From NCBI RefSeq assembly GCF_008312935.1, contig NZ_VSZO01000017.1, positions 55,912 to 119,911 on the forward strand: DNA of 64,000 nt, written 5' to 3'. Under the pieces are notes generated by a model. That model did not search any database and was not told the origin of the DNA. It worked only from the letters and a program-made list of their open reading frames with translations. This document shows, piece by piece, positions 9,481 through 18,617 of this stretch (position 1 is its first letter; each line of letters opens with the position of its first letter). The translations under genes were made by a program, and so were the position numbers. This DNA is from Roseiconus lacunae. GTDB taxonomy: Bacteria; Planctomycetota; Planctomycetia; Pirellulales; Pirellulaceae.

Positions 9481-10545
9481 TTAGCTGCCGACGTAACGAT
9501 CGACCAGCGATCGGGCACGAGCGATTTCATCGGTCCCACTTACAATCACTCGACCATCGCGGAAGAGTGTCAATTGTGTCGTCGCGTCAATTTGCAATCG
9601 AACAAAGAAACGGGTTTGCTGCGTCGCACCGGCTTTGTCCCAACGTTTCGCCAACGCGGCTAGGTCAACGATGCGAGGCTCGACCGGGGTGATTTGAATC
9701 GCATTGCGACCGCACAGCTCGGTTTCTGTTTGCGATCGTTGTTGTCCGTGTAAAAACTCAAATCGTCTTTGTCGACAGGCCACGCAAGTCGGTGCGGCGT
9801 CTTCGGTCAAACTCACACGCCGCGTCCGGTTGTGCCAGAAATCGATCGAGACCACGTCTTGGCTAATTGCATCGTGGTTACCGGTCAGCCATTTGATCGC
9901 TTCGGTGACTTGCAGACTTGCGATCGCGTGCGTTGCCGAGCCAAGGACGCCGGCGGTATCACAGGTCTCGACGGCATCGGGCGGCGGAGGCTGTGGGACG
10001 AGGCATCGAAAGCAGGGGCGGCCAGCACCGTCAAACAGCCGCACCTGTCCGCTCGCACCGACGCAGCCACCGTGAACCCACGCCGTTCCTGTCGCCAGGG
10101 CCCAATCGTTCAGCAAAAACCGGACCTGAAAGTTGTCCGTCGCGTCGACCACCAAATCGACTCCGGCGAGCAGCGATTCGATGTTGTCCGCTCGCACGTC
10201 CACCACAAGTGGTCGCAATTCGACGGTGTCATTGATTTCGGCCAAACGGGTCGCAGCGGCTTCTGCCTTGCTTGTTCCGGCAGAAGCATCGGCACCATCG
10301 AACAATGATTGCCGCTGCAGATTACTCCACTCGACAATGTCACGATCAATGATTCGAATCCTTCCTGCACCCGCGCGGCAGAGCAGTTCGGCCGCAACCG
10401 TTCCCAGTGCACCGCAACCGAGGACGGCGACGTCGGATTGCCGCAGCCGCCGTTGGCCGTCTTCGCCAATCGGGGCAAATTGCTGTTGTCGACAGTAGCG
10501 GTCATTGGAAGGCTGGTCGTGCAAAGGCTGGCCGTTCGTGGGCAT
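9481..10545 (-). CDS. ThiF/MoeB-family adenylyltransferase (E1-like)
   Basis: This 354-residue enzyme has the E1-like fold that adenylates the C-terminus of a small sulfur-carrier protein such as ThiS or MoaD. The nucleotide-binding motif is GCGALGTVAAELL near residue 45, followed by RIIDRDIVEWSNLQRQ, and the VVDATDNFQVR and NDWALATG signatures. A zinc site is formed by CFRC and CVAC. A C-terminal extension of about 60 residues (ending in LTLFRDGRVIVSGTDEI and RSLVDRYVG) follows the core. I choose the ATG at 10545 because the upstream 46 codons are Cys- and His-rich and unlike the family. Which carrier it serves cannot be told: no thiS, moaD or thiG gene is nearby. It is divergent from the EpmA-like gene with about 60 bp between the starts. 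Confidence 0.87.
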   Translation of the reverse strand: MPTNGQPLHDQPSNDRYCRQQQFAPIGEDGQRRLRQSDVAVLGCGALGTVAAELLCRAGAGRIRIIDRDIVEWSNLQRQSLFDGADASAGTSKAEAAATRLAEINDTVELRPLVVDVRADNIESLLAGVDLVVDATDNFQVRFLLNDWALATGTAWVHGGCVGASGQVRLFDGAGRPCFRCLVPQPPPPDAVETCDTAGVLGSATHAIASLQVTEAIKWLTGNHDAISQDVVSIDFWHNRTRRVSLTEDAAPTCVACRQRRFEFLHGQQRSQTETELCGRNAIQITPVEPRIVDLAALAKRWDKAGATQQTRFFVRLQIDATTQLTLFRDGRVIVSGTDEIARARSLVDRYVGS

Positions 10546-10608
10546 GACAGTCAATGTATGACAGAAACAATGTGCGAAAAAACAATGAATGACAAAACCG
10601 AATAGGGC

Positions 10609-11583
10609 GTGATGATCAACTTGCAAACCCTCACGGCGCGGGCGGAGCTCCTTCGGCGGACCCGCCACTTTTTTGATCGACATGGATTCAGCGAAGTTCA
10701 GCCGCCTTGCTTATCACGTGACTGTGTCGTCGATGCATACTTGGATCCTATTTCGATTCCGACGGATCGGCTAGGCGTCTCTGACACAAGGTTGTCGGCG
10801 AATTATTTCCTGCAGACGTCTCCCGAATCAGCGATGAAACGCTTGCTTGCCGCCGGAGCCCCGTCAATCTATTCACTCGGTCCAGTCTTCCGGGGCGGCG
10901 AACTGGGCGACCATCACAACCTCGAATTCACCATGCTGGAATGGTACGAGGTCAACGGCGATTACGAATCGGCACTGCAGCTCACGGCCGAATATGTCTG
11001 CGAGATGCTGGCGGTCGATCAAGTCGGACGTGTCAGCTACCGAGATGCGTTTTTGAACGCAGTAGCGATCGACCCGCTGGAGGCGTCCGATGGCGAAGTG
11101 ATCGCGTTAGCCGAGCAGCTTCTCCCCGACTGGTCGCCAACCTCAGCCGGCCGCTCGCATGCCGATCGCGATGACGCACTTGACATCATCTTGTCGCAAA
11201 AGGTCTCGGCTACGTTGGGAGCGAAGCACCCCCAGCTATTGATTGACTATCCGTTATCGCAAGCGGCATTGGCGAAGCCATCGGGTAATGATCCCCGCTG
11301 TGCGTGCCGGTTCGAATTATTTGTCGGTGGCGTCGAGCTTGCCAATGGCTATGACGAGTTGCTTGATGCCGACGAACTTCAGGAGCGGTACCGAATCAAC
11401 AACGAAAAACGTGTTGCAGTCGGGAAGTCGCCGCTGGCGATTGAAACGAGCTTGATTGCGGCGATGCGGCAGGGGCTGCCCCCATGCAGCGGCGTCGCAT
11501 TGGGGTTCGACCGGCTAATGATGGTGATGACCGAATCGCCGGCTTTGTCCGATGTCATCCCGTTACCTTTTTGGGAAGCGTAA
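10609..11583 (+). CDS. epmA: EpmA-like elongation factor P lysyl ligase (GenX/PoxA)
   Basis: This 324-residue protein resembles the catalytic domain of class II lysyl-tRNA synthetase without the anticodon-binding domain. That architecture defines EpmA, which attaches beta-lysine to elongation factor P. Class II motif 2 is visible in the stretch IYSLGPVFRGGE with HNLEFTMLEWYEV, and motif 3 in SGVALGFDRLMMV. The FVGGVELANGYDEL segment is also typical of LysRS-like enzymes. The length matches the family (about 325). The start is GTG at 10609 or the adjacent ATG at 10612; AATAGGG lies just upstream. EF-P and the aminomutase EpmB are not in this window. The name rests on domain content; a role on another substrate is possible. 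Confidence 0.88.
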   Translation: MMINLQTLTARAELLRRTRHFFDRHGFSEVQPPCLSRDCVVDAYLDPISIPTDRLGVSDTRLSANYFLQTSPESAMKRLLAAGAPSIYSLGPVFRGGELGDHHNLEFTMLEWYEVNGDYESALQLTAEYVCEMLAVDQVGRVSYRDAFLNAVAIDPLEASDGEVIALAEQLLPDWSPTSAGRSHADRDDALDIILSQKVSATLGAKHPQLLIDYPLSQAALAKPSGNDPRCACRFELFVGGVELANGYDELLDADELQERYRINNEKRVAVGKSPLAIETSLIAAMRQGLPPCSGVALGFDRLMMVMTESPALSDVIPLPFWEA

Positions 11584-11710
11584 TAACTCAACTGTTCACC
11601 ACAAGCGTGCTTCAAGTCCCATTGGGCCGCGAAAATGCGGTGATTCTACTCCTTCGAATGCGGCCAGCGGTTACAATAGAAGCGTCTCAAAACGAATAGG
11701 AGGAGGCCCA

Positions 11711-12253
11711 ATGAGTGATGCGATCACGCAAAGCAATACCGGGATTCCGGCAGTGTCAGCGCAAGGGGAGTCGTGGCAGATGCAACAGAAACGCAGCGGG
11801 CGTTTGGGAGTCAACGCCGCCTTCCTCCAAGAAATCAAAGACGACAACCGCCAGTTAAAAACGGATTGGGATCGGCTGGTCCCCATGTTGGCCCATCCCG
11901 AAACAGCCCTGAATCACTGGAATGAGATTGTCGCCGCCCTGGCGGAATTGCGTGACCAGCTTGCCATCCACTTTTCGCTCGAAGAGGCCTACGGTTACTT
12001 TGACGATGCGATCGATGTGGCCCCGCACCTAAGTGTCGAAGCTGAATCGTTAAAAGGCCAGCACACCGCACTGTTTGCCCAGATTCGCGACTTAGCTGAT
12101 CAATTCGCCGAAGCCGACCTGAAACGCGACGGTCAAGTTGAAAAACTATTGCGGAAATTCGACGCCTTTCAGGCCGAATTTCAGACGCACGAAGAGTCCG
12201 AATTGAAGCTGATTCTCGATTCCTTTGGTGACGACATCGGCGTCGGCGACTGA
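11711..12253 (+). CDS. Hemerythrin-like (HHE) four-helix protein
   Basis: This 180-residue soluble protein is probably all-helical. Spaced His/Glu motifs (LAIHFSLEEAYGYF, LKGQHTALFAQI and FQTHEESELKLI) resemble the HHE metal-binding helices of hemerythrin-like proteins, which bind di-iron for oxygen sensing, storage or repair. The iron ligand set is not complete enough to prove metal binding from sequence alone. The first 30 residues (rich in Ser, Gln and Thr) look disordered. A strong AGGAGG Shine-Dalgarno sequence lies directly before the ATG at 11711 and fixes the start, although the frame is open further upstream. It is followed by the gyrB leader. Confidence 0.6.
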   Translation: MSDAITQSNTGIPAVSAQGESWQMQQKRSGRLGVNAAFLQEIKDDNRQLKTDWDRLVPMLAHPETALNHWNEIVAALAELRDQLAIHFSLEEAYGYFDDAIDVAPHLSVEAESLKGQHTALFAQIRDLADQFAEADLKRDGQVEKLLRKFDAFQAEFQTHEESELKLILDSFGDDIGVGD

Positions 12254-12320
12254 ATCCAGATTTGTGGCGGCAACATCGAGCCAATCGAGGCTCAGACGTC
12301 TCGCGAAAAGCCTGGAAAAA

Positions 12321-12329
12321 TGCTAGAAT
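12321..12329 (+). promoter_or_regulatory. Candidate extended -10 promoter of gyrB
   Basis: TGCTAGAAT matches an extended -10 element (TGn plus TAGAAT). No good -35 box lies 17 bp upstream, as is allowed for extended -10 promoters. It would give a leader of about 85 nt before gyrB. This is from sequence inspection only. Confidence 0.3.
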
Positions 12330-12347
12330 CCGGCTTCTAATAGCAGC

Positions 12348-12368
12348 CCTTCGGGCCTTGCCCGAAGG
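12348..12368 (+). other. Perfect 8-bp hairpin in the gyrB leader
   Basis: CCTTCGGG and CCCGAAGG form a perfect stem with a 5-nt loop (CCTTG), about 55 nt before the gyrB ATG. No T tract follows, so it is not a classical terminator. It could be a leader-structure element or an mRNA stabiliser. Confidence 0.4.
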
Positions 12369-12421
12369 TGGCAATTCCCCGGAGGTGCGATGATGTTTTT
12401 CCGCCTCCTTGATAGGGTTCT

Positions 12422-14965
12422 ATGAGCGACGCCTCCTCCCCAGAACCGGCCGATTCTGAACCAATTGATTCGACTCCCGCACTGAGCGCCACCCCGGCGG
12501 CGAACGAGGAGTACACCGACGAGGATCTCAAGCACCTCTCCGACCTCGATCACGTTCGAAAACGCCCCGGGATGTATATCGGCGATACCTCCACTCGCGG
12601 TCTGCATCACCTTGTCTACGAAGTCGTCGACAACTCGATCGACGAGGCGATGGCGGGATTCGCGAGTAAGGTTTCGGTGACCGTACACACCGACGGAAGC
12701 GTGACGGTCGAAGATGACGGCCGCGGTATCCCTGTCACCCAGCACAAAGAACTGTCTGCCGAGATGGGCCGCGAAGTCAGCACGCTCGAGGGCGTGATGA
12801 CGGTATTGAAATTCGGCGGCAAGTTCGAGAAAGGCGCCTACCAAACCTCCGGTGGTTTGCACGGCGTCGGCGTCACGGTGGTGAATTTCCTCAGCCAATG
12901 GGCCGAAACCGAAGTCAGCCGAGATGGCTTTACGTGGAGCCAGGAATACGAGCGTGGCGTCGCGACCGGCCCCGTCGTCAAGGGCCGTGAGACGAGCAAG
13001 ACCGGCACGAAAACCACCTTCAAAGCTGACTCGCAAATCTTTTCCGTTACCAAGTACAGCTTTGACACGCTGAACAAACGACTGCAGGAACTGGCGTTCC
13101 TTAATAGCGGCGTACGGATCACGTTCTTAGATGAACGCAACGGCGAAGGCGGCGACTTTCGCTACGAACGTGGTATCACCGAATTTGTCGAACACCTTAA
13201 CCGCGCCAGCGATGCATTGCATGCCGATGTGATCTCCATCGTCGGCGAGAAAGAAGGGTGCCAGTACGAGATCGCACTTCAGTACAGCACCGAGTACACC
13301 GAAAACGTCCAGTCCTACGTCAACAACATCCACACCATCGAAGGCGGAACGCACGTTAGCGGTTTCCGATCGGCATTGACGCGGACGTTGAATAATTACG
13401 GCAAGAAAGAAAACCTGCTGAAGAATGCCGCACTCAACGGTGACGACATCCGTGAAGGGATCACGGCAGTCATCAGTGTTCGAGTCCCACATCCTCAGTT
13501 CGAAGGACAAACGAAGACAAAGCTGGGCAATAGCGAAGTCGACGGGATCATCGCCGCCGGCGTCGGTGAACAACTCGCGAAGTACCTCGAAGAAAACCCC
13601 CGAACTGCCAAGGCAATCGTTCGCAAAGGCTTGCTCGCGTCGGAAGCCCGTGAAGCCGCTCGCAAAGCAAAGGATCTGCTGCGAAAACGAAAAGACGCCC
13701 TCGGGGGCGGCGGCCTGCCTGGCAAGCTTCGCGATTGCATCAGCAAAGAGATGGAGCGGTGTGAGCTTTACCTAGTCGAAGGTGACTCGGCGGGTGGATC
13801 CGCCGAAGGTGGGCGGATGCGCGATTACCAAGCCATCCTGCCACTTCGCGGTAAGATCATCAACGCGTACAAGAGCCGCGAAGACAAGGTCCTGGCAAAC
13901 GAAGAAGTTCGCTCGATGATTCAAGCCATCGGGACTGGTATCGGTAACGACCAAGACATTTCCAAACGTCGCTACAACAAGATTGTGGTGATGACTGACG
14001 CCGACGTCGATGGAAGCCACATTCGCACGTTGCTACTGTGTTTCTTCTATCGCCAAATGTACCAATTGGTCGCCGACGGGCATGTCTATGTGGCACAACC
14101 GCCGTTGTTCCGTGTGACCCAAGGCCGCAACCGGTACTACGTTCAAACCGAAGAAGAAATGAAGGGCCAATTGCTCGACCGCGGTTTGAATGACACCGTC
14201 TTCGAAGCCGAAGACGGTCGTCGCGTCGAAGGCGATCAGATGCGAAAGCTGTGCTCGTCGCTTGCTTCGATGGAAGACGCAATCTTGGCACTCGAACGTC
14301 GCGGCGTTTCGCTACGGGTTCATGCGCAACGCCTTGACCCGGTGTCGAACAAATTACCCGCGTGGTTGCTGACGTACGGGAACGAAGAACATTGGTTCCA
14401 AAGTACCGACGAAGTTCAGGAACACCTGACCGCGAACCAACTGATCCTCGATGACGAAGCCCGCGCCGAGGAAACCGAAGGCGAAGGCGCATCGGCTGAA
14501 ACAGAAGAAGCAAAGCCCGAAGAACAAAAGCAGATCGCGCACTTGGCCGAATTGCACGAAGTCCGCACGATCAATAGTGGCTTGAAAGAAATCGCCGTCA
14601 TCGGGTTCTCAATCGATGACCTGATTCCCGCCGATCGGACCGGACTGACGACGCCACGATTCGAACTCGTTCGTGGAGAAGACACTCGGCGACCGCTCGA
14701 CGACCTTCGTGAGCTGCTGCCCGAAGTGCGTGCGGCCGGTGAAAAGGGTCTGCAAGTGACTCGCTTTAAGGGACTGGGCGAAATGAACGCCGAGGAGCTT
14801 CGTGAGACAACGCTGGACCCAACCAACCGAACGCTGGTCAAGGTGAACATGAAAGACGCCGGAGCGGCGGACGAAATGTTCCGACTGCTGATGGGCGATA
14901 AGGTCGAACCACGTCGCGAATTTATCGAAAAACACGCCCTCGACGTGCGAAATCTCGACGTCTAA
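12422..14965 (+). CDS. gyrB: DNA gyrase subunit B
   Basis: This 847-residue protein is the ATPase/Toprim subunit of DNA gyrase, which introduces negative supercoils together with GyrA. Domains in order: a GHKL ATPase with VRKRPGMYIGDT, VVDNSIDEAMAG, EDDGRGIPV and GGLHGVG; a transducer domain to about residue 430; Toprim with EGDSAGGSA near 452, PLRGKI and DADVDGSHIRTL; and the C-terminal GLGEMNAEELRETT tail. Between Toprim and the tail lies an insertion of roughly 170 residues, as in Gram-negative GyrB, with a very acidic Glu/Ala-rich stretch (about residues 680-705). The first 30 residues are an Asp/Ser/Pro-rich extension before the conserved core. gyrA is not adjacent. Confidence 0.97.
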   Translation: MSDASSPEPADSEPIDSTPALSATPAANEEYTDEDLKHLSDLDHVRKRPGMYIGDTSTRGLHHLVYEVVDNSIDEAMAGFASKVSVTVHTDGSVTVEDDGRGIPVTQHKELSAEMGREVSTLEGVMTVLKFGGKFEKGAYQTSGGLHGVGVTVVNFLSQWAETEVSRDGFTWSQEYERGVATGPVVKGRETSKTGTKTTFKADSQIFSVTKYSFDTLNKRLQELAFLNSGVRITFLDERNGEGGDFRYERGITEFVEHLNRASDALHADVISIVGEKEGCQYEIALQYSTEYTENVQSYVNNIHTIEGGTHVSGFRSALTRTLNNYGKKENLLKNAALNGDDIREGITAVISVRVPHPQFEGQTKTKLGNSEVDGIIAAGVGEQLAKYLEENPRTAKAIVRKGLLASEAREAARKAKDLLRKRKDALGGGGLPGKLRDCISKEMERCELYLVEGDSAGGSAEGGRMRDYQAILPLRGKIINAYKSREDKVLANEEVRSMIQAIGTGIGNDQDISKRRYNKIVVMTDADVDGSHIRTLLLCFFYRQMYQLVADGHVYVAQPPLFRVTQGRNRYYVQTEEEMKGQLLDRGLNDTVFEAEDGRRVEGDQMRKLCSSLASMEDAILALERRGVSLRVHAQRLDPVSNKLPAWLLTYGNEEHWFQSTDEVQEHLTANQLILDDEARAEETEGEGASAETEEAKPEEQKQIAHLAELHEVRTINSGLKEIAVIGFSIDDLIPADRTGLTTPRFELVRGEDTRRPLDDLRELLPEVRAAGEKGLQVTRFKGLGEMNAEELRETTLDPTNRTLVKVNMKDAGAADEMFRLLMGDKVEPRREFIEKHALDVRNLDV

Positions 14966-15141
14966 GACCACACGCGATTGCCGCGGGCCTCGATCGCTGC
15001 GGGGCTCGCCCGCTACCCGTTTTCGGTAGAAGTGGCCCGACAACAACGCGATCGGACGACGGCATTTGCTTGGTCGCATTTTCCGATTCGCGCTGGCGCG
15101 ATACGCAGCTGCGCCGTCGGCCGGCACCGCTCCCTAACACG

Positions 15142-16212
15142 TTATTGCCGACGAGCTTCGTCGAGCATGCTCACCATCTCGGCACTGACCAACGCCGAGG
15201 GCAACGCGTAGGTAACGACACGCCCGGCGCGGGCGATATTGACGCCGATTATATTACCATCGGAATCGAGGATCGGCCCGCCGCATTGATTGGGCGCCAG
15301 AACCGTGTCGTGCTGAATCACCTGATCAAACCCGCTCAGACGGGCGTTGCGTGGGCCGTTGACCTTTGCATCGTTTTGCGACTCCATTAGCACGGTTTGA
15401 TCACGCATGCGAGCATCCAATTCCAACGTGTCGTCACCACGCATGATGGTCAGCTTGACTACCTCGCCCGGATAGAACCGGCCCAGTGTCGTGATCGCCG
15501 ACTTTGATCCCGACATTTGCTGGCCATTAATTTTTAGAATCCGATCACCATCCTGGAGTCCGGCATCGGACGCGCCACTGCTGGGATACACCGTTTGAAC
15601 GATCGGTGGTTCAGTACTGCCGTCATAAAACGTTACCCCCAAGCGACCACGGTGCCCCACATGTCGGGCGCGAACGCCAAGCGTTCCCAGCCCCAATGCG
15701 TATCCGTCACGGTCGGGTGTGATGACGAAGCTGCCCGTCGGTGGTTCCACACTCGCAAAATTTGCAGGCTTGATATCCCAGGTTTCAGGTTCGCTGCCGT
15801 CAAGTTTAAGCAGCGCCAAATCGTTGGCCGGACGGACCGCGGACACGCGGGCGGGGACTTTTTTCCCACTGGGAACGCGGACTGAAATCGGCGCCGCACT
15901 CAGTTCACTGTATTTGGTCACCGCGTAGCCGTCGGCGCTGACGATGGTGCCAAGGGCAACGATGCGTCCACCGGAAAAAACTTGTATCACCGATTGGTCG
16001 ACACGCTCGGAGAGTGGTCGGACCAATCGCATCATCGCGGCACTGTCACGCGAAGCAATTTCGGGGCGACGTGCGAATAGGCCTTGCAGCCATGATTCCT
16101 GTCCCGAAAGCGATGTGGTATCGACGACCAAGCAAGCGATCGCCAAACATCCTGTCGCTAGCCAACTCCGGCCAATGCGACGAACCAGCGTTTCCTGATG
16201 AGGATGATCCAT
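15142..16212 (-). CDS. HtrA-like exported pseudoprotease with nested PDZ domain
   Basis: This 356-residue protein has an N-terminal signal sequence or anchor (hydrophobic residues 17-32) and a trypsin-like fold related to HtrA/DegP. The catalytic triad looks destroyed. The His position (VTKYSELS, about 102) is Ser, and the Ser position in the usual GNSGGP motif is Cys (NQCGGP, C310). Only Asp131 in NDLALLKLD remains. A PDZ domain at about 190-265 sits between the Asp and Ser regions instead of after them. It is therefore probably a non-proteolytic binding protein in the periplasm. A Cys nucleophile without the His is unlikely to work but cannot be excluded. It lies 74 bp downstream of an intact PDZ protease in the same orientation, so the two are probably co-transcribed. 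Confidence 0.75.
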   Translation of the reverse strand: MDHPHQETLVRRIGRSWLATGCLAIACLVVDTTSLSGQESWLQGLFARRPEIASRDSAAMMRLVRPLSERVDQSVIQVFSGGRIVALGTIVSADGYAVTKYSELSAAPISVRVPSGKKVPARVSAVRPANDLALLKLDGSEPETWDIKPANFASVEPPTGSFVITPDRDGYALGLGTLGVRARHVGHRGRLGVTFYDGSTEPPIVQTVYPSSGASDAGLQDGDRILKINGQQMSGSKSAITTLGRFYPGEVVKLTIMRGDDTLELDARMRDQTVLMESQNDAKVNGPRNARLSGFDQVIQHDTVLAPNQCGGPILDSDGNIIGVNIARAGRVVTYALPSALVSAEMVSMLDEARRQ

Positions 16213-16286
16213 AACTTAAAATAGGAGCGAGCGAACGAAAATGTTGAATGCAAAAAGGATGGATGATCGCGTGGCAAACAGCTCTG

Positions 16287-17513
16287 CTAATCGCCGCTGC
16301 GACCGATCTCGACCGATATTCGAATCGTCGAACCGTTGCGCCGAAGCAGGATCGGAACCCGCTCGCCGGGCATGGTATCGGCGACCGCTTTGCGAAGCGA
16401 TTCGAAATCAGAAATTGTTTTTTCGCCGAATTCGATAATCACGTCGCCGACTTCAATTCCGCTTTTCTCGGCCGGTGAGTTGGGGGAAACATAGTTGATG
16501 GTTGCCAGCGGATCTGATTTTTTCCCAGTCACGCCGAGGGTCGGCTTGAAGTTTGGCAGGTGTCCCCAAGCCTCGCCTTTGGCCATCCGCTCCCATGATG
16601 TGTCGTAGTGATCGATTGGCACGTGCAAGTTATCCGCCACGTCATTTCCGATGCGGCTGTGGACGGCTACCAGTTCGCCGGCAAGATTGAAGAGGGGGCC
16701 GCCGCTATCGCCACCGATCAATGCACAATCGGTCCGGATCACGTTTGGTTCGACATCCAGCAGCCGACCGACACGAACCACCGGTCCGCGTGAGGCGTCA
16801 TACCCACCGGGATGCCCCATCGCTACACACCACATTCCGGGGACTAGGTTATTGCTTTTCCCGAGGCTCGCATGTGGCCAAGGTTTGCCAAAATCTTGGT
16901 TCGGGTCGATTCGGATCAATCCCGCGTCGACATGTCGATTCATTCCCAACGTCGTCGCCGTCACCCGCCGCCCGTCGCTCAACGTTATCACCGCCCGTTT
17001 TCCGGGTCGCATCGCGACATGTGCCGCAGTGACGATGTATCCGTTGCTAGTGATCAGCACCCCACAGCCCTGAGCGGCCCCGATCCGGACGCTCACCGTG
17101 CACTTCGCCGCGCGTTCGGCGACAAGCCGATGCTGGTCTTCCATCCGCCGCAGGATCTCCAGCGAATCCGGCGTTCCACCGATCCGCAGCAATTCCTCAA
17201 GTTCCGCAGGGACGGGAACGCGTGTGCCTTCGGCGGGAATCTTGCGAGCAACATAGGCGTTTGGGCGCGCCGAAGAAACGTCCTGCTGCTCGAAGTCCGG
17301 CTGACCAAATCCAGGACGGATCGGTCCCGGAATCGTTTGAGCCACCGCGCTGGCAGGACAAGTCATCAAAACGACGCCGCACAACAATGCACCACAAAAA
17401 ATCGCGGCCGGCGAAGCGCCATCGCTTCGCAACACCACCGAAGCCAACCGAGCCACCGAAGCCGACCGAGCATTGTGAGCATGGCGTTCGCAATTCAATG
17501 GGTTCCCTCTCAA
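16287..17513 (-). CDS. Exported trypsin-like serine protease with PDZ domain
   Basis: This 408-residue protein has a long N-terminal region with a hydrophobic signal segment (about residues 37-58, ending in ASAVAQ) and a trypsin-like (S1C, HtrA-type) domain. The triad is intact: His165 in VTAAHVA, Asp196 in HVDAGLIRID, and Ser270 in IGGDSGGP. A PDZ domain fills about 325-405 (NSPAEKSGIEVGDVIIEFGEKTI). It should act in the periplasm or at the cell surface in protein quality control or processing. A linker of about 75 residues lies between the signal and the protease domain. The 5' boundary is uncertain because the Arg-rich start is unusual, and downstream starts before the signal segment are possible. 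It lies upstream of the pseudoprotease gene. Confidence 0.85.
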   Translation of the reverse strand: MRGNPLNCERHAHNARSASVARLASVVLRSDGASPAAIFCGALLCGVVLMTCPASAVAQTIPGPIRPGFGQPDFEQQDVSSARPNAYVARKIPAEGTRVPVPAELEELLRIGGTPDSLEILRRMEDQHRLVAERAAKCTVSVRIGAAQGCGVLITSNGYIVTAAHVAMRPGKRAVITLSDGRRVTATTLGMNRHVDAGLIRIDPNQDFGKPWPHASLGKSNNLVPGMWCVAMGHPGGYDASRGPVVRVGRLLDVEPNVIRTDCALIGGDSGGPLFNLAGELVAVHSRIGNDVADNLHVPIDHYDTSWERMAKGEAWGHLPNFKPTLGVTGKKSDPLATINYVSPNSPAEKSGIEVGDVIIEFGEKTISDFESLRKAVADTMPGERVPILLRRNGSTIRISVEIGRSGD

Positions 17514-17609
17514 TTCGTTCCCTCGTCTAATTGACAGATTCTAGGTCAACGGTGCGGTGCGTGCGTGGCGTCCCATTGTAGCCGGGAAGCGATCAAAGGC
17601 GAAAATGTG

Positions 17610-18596
17610 ATGGAAAATGGTGTCCGTGCCCACCAAAAGGACGTCCTAGTGGTAGGGACAGGCTACCTGGGCAATCGGGTGGCCCAACTGTCGCAACGGC
17701 TAGGGTACCGTGTCTTCGCGACAACCCGCCGTTTAAACCGATTGGACGAGCTAAAAGGGCGGGGATTCCACCCAATTTTGCTCGATTGGAACGATTCACG
17801 GATGTTTGAAGGGGCAGGAATTGTGTCTGCGGAGTCAAGCTCGCGCGATGATTCCAGTCAGGTTGCCGACGCGGTCTCGCTGATCGACCAGTCGTTTTCG
17901 CCGGAATTAAGAGTCCTCGTCGCGGTCAGCTACGACTCCCAATCGCCGTACTCGCGGTATGAGTCGCAGGTCCTGGGGCTGCGCCGGTTACTGCGATTTC
18001 TTCCCGAAGACGCCCGCATCAGCTACGTCAGCACGACCGGCGTCTACCATCAAACCGACGGAGTGTGGGTCGATGAAACTTCGACAACCCGTCCGTCACG
18101 CGAAGCCGCTCGGGTGCATCTACAGGCCGAACAAGAACTTCATCGCCGGCGTCCCAGCGGCATGAACCTTGTGTTACGTCTGGCCGGAATTTACGGTCCT
18201 GGGAGGGTTCCCCGCGTAGCCGATGTGGTGTCAAAGGTTCCAATCGCGACGGTTCCAGATAGCTATGTCAATTTGATCCACGTCGAGGACGCGGCGCGTG
18301 CATGCGTTCGCTCGTGGGACTATTGGGATGAAACAGCCGATCGCAGCCCATCGATGCAGCGGCGGTTATTTTTGGTGGCCGACGATCGGCCAGTTACCCG
18401 CGGGGACTTTTATCGCCACGTCGCTCGGCTCTCCGGGGTCCCGGAACCGGAGTTTGTGGCCCCCGATTCCCAGACCACGCCACGGCGGCGAGCCGAAACG
18501 AATAAGCGGATTTGTAACGCCAAGATGAGACGCCACCTAATTCAGAAATTGAATTACCCCGACTACCGCGAAGGTCTGGTAAGTGCATTGCATTGA
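17610..18596 (+). CDS. NAD(P)-binding Rossmann-fold protein, SDR/epimerase type
   Basis: This 328-residue protein is an extended short-chain dehydrogenase/epimerase-like protein, similar in outline to the YeeZ-type atypical SDRs. The nucleotide-binding motif GTGYLGNRVAQ follows strand one (DVLVVG). The active-site region reads YVSTTGVYHQTDGVWVDE, and LRLAGIYGPGR follows. The usual YxxxK is not evident at the expected place, which is typical of atypical SDRs, so the protein may bind NAD(P) without classical catalysis. The ATG at 17610 is preferred, preceded by AAAGGCG; the frame is open 15 codons further. The substrate is unknown. Confidence 0.8.
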   Translation: MENGVRAHQKDVLVVGTGYLGNRVAQLSQRLGYRVFATTRRLNRLDELKGRGFHPILLDWNDSRMFEGAGIVSAESSSRDDSSQVADAVSLIDQSFSPELRVLVAVSYDSQSPYSRYESQVLGLRRLLRFLPEDARISYVSTTGVYHQTDGVWVDETSTTRPSREAARVHLQAEQELHRRRPSGMNLVLRLAGIYGPGRVPRVADVVSKVPIATVPDSYVNLIHVEDAARACVRSWDYWDETADRSPSMQRRLFLVADDRPVTRGDFYRHVARLSGVPEPEFVAPDSQTTPRRRAETNKRICNAKMRRHLIQKLNYPDYREGLVSALH

Positions 18597-18603
18597 CCGC
18601 TAC

Positions 18604-18617
18604 ACTGACCGGTCAGT
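18604..18617. promoter_or_regulatory. Perfect 14-bp palindrome, possible operator
   Basis: ACTGACCGGTCAGT is a perfect palindrome 7 bp after the SDR stop and about 155 bp before the MBL hydrolase start. It has the form of a dimeric repressor site, but no regulator can be linked to it. Confidence 0.3.
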
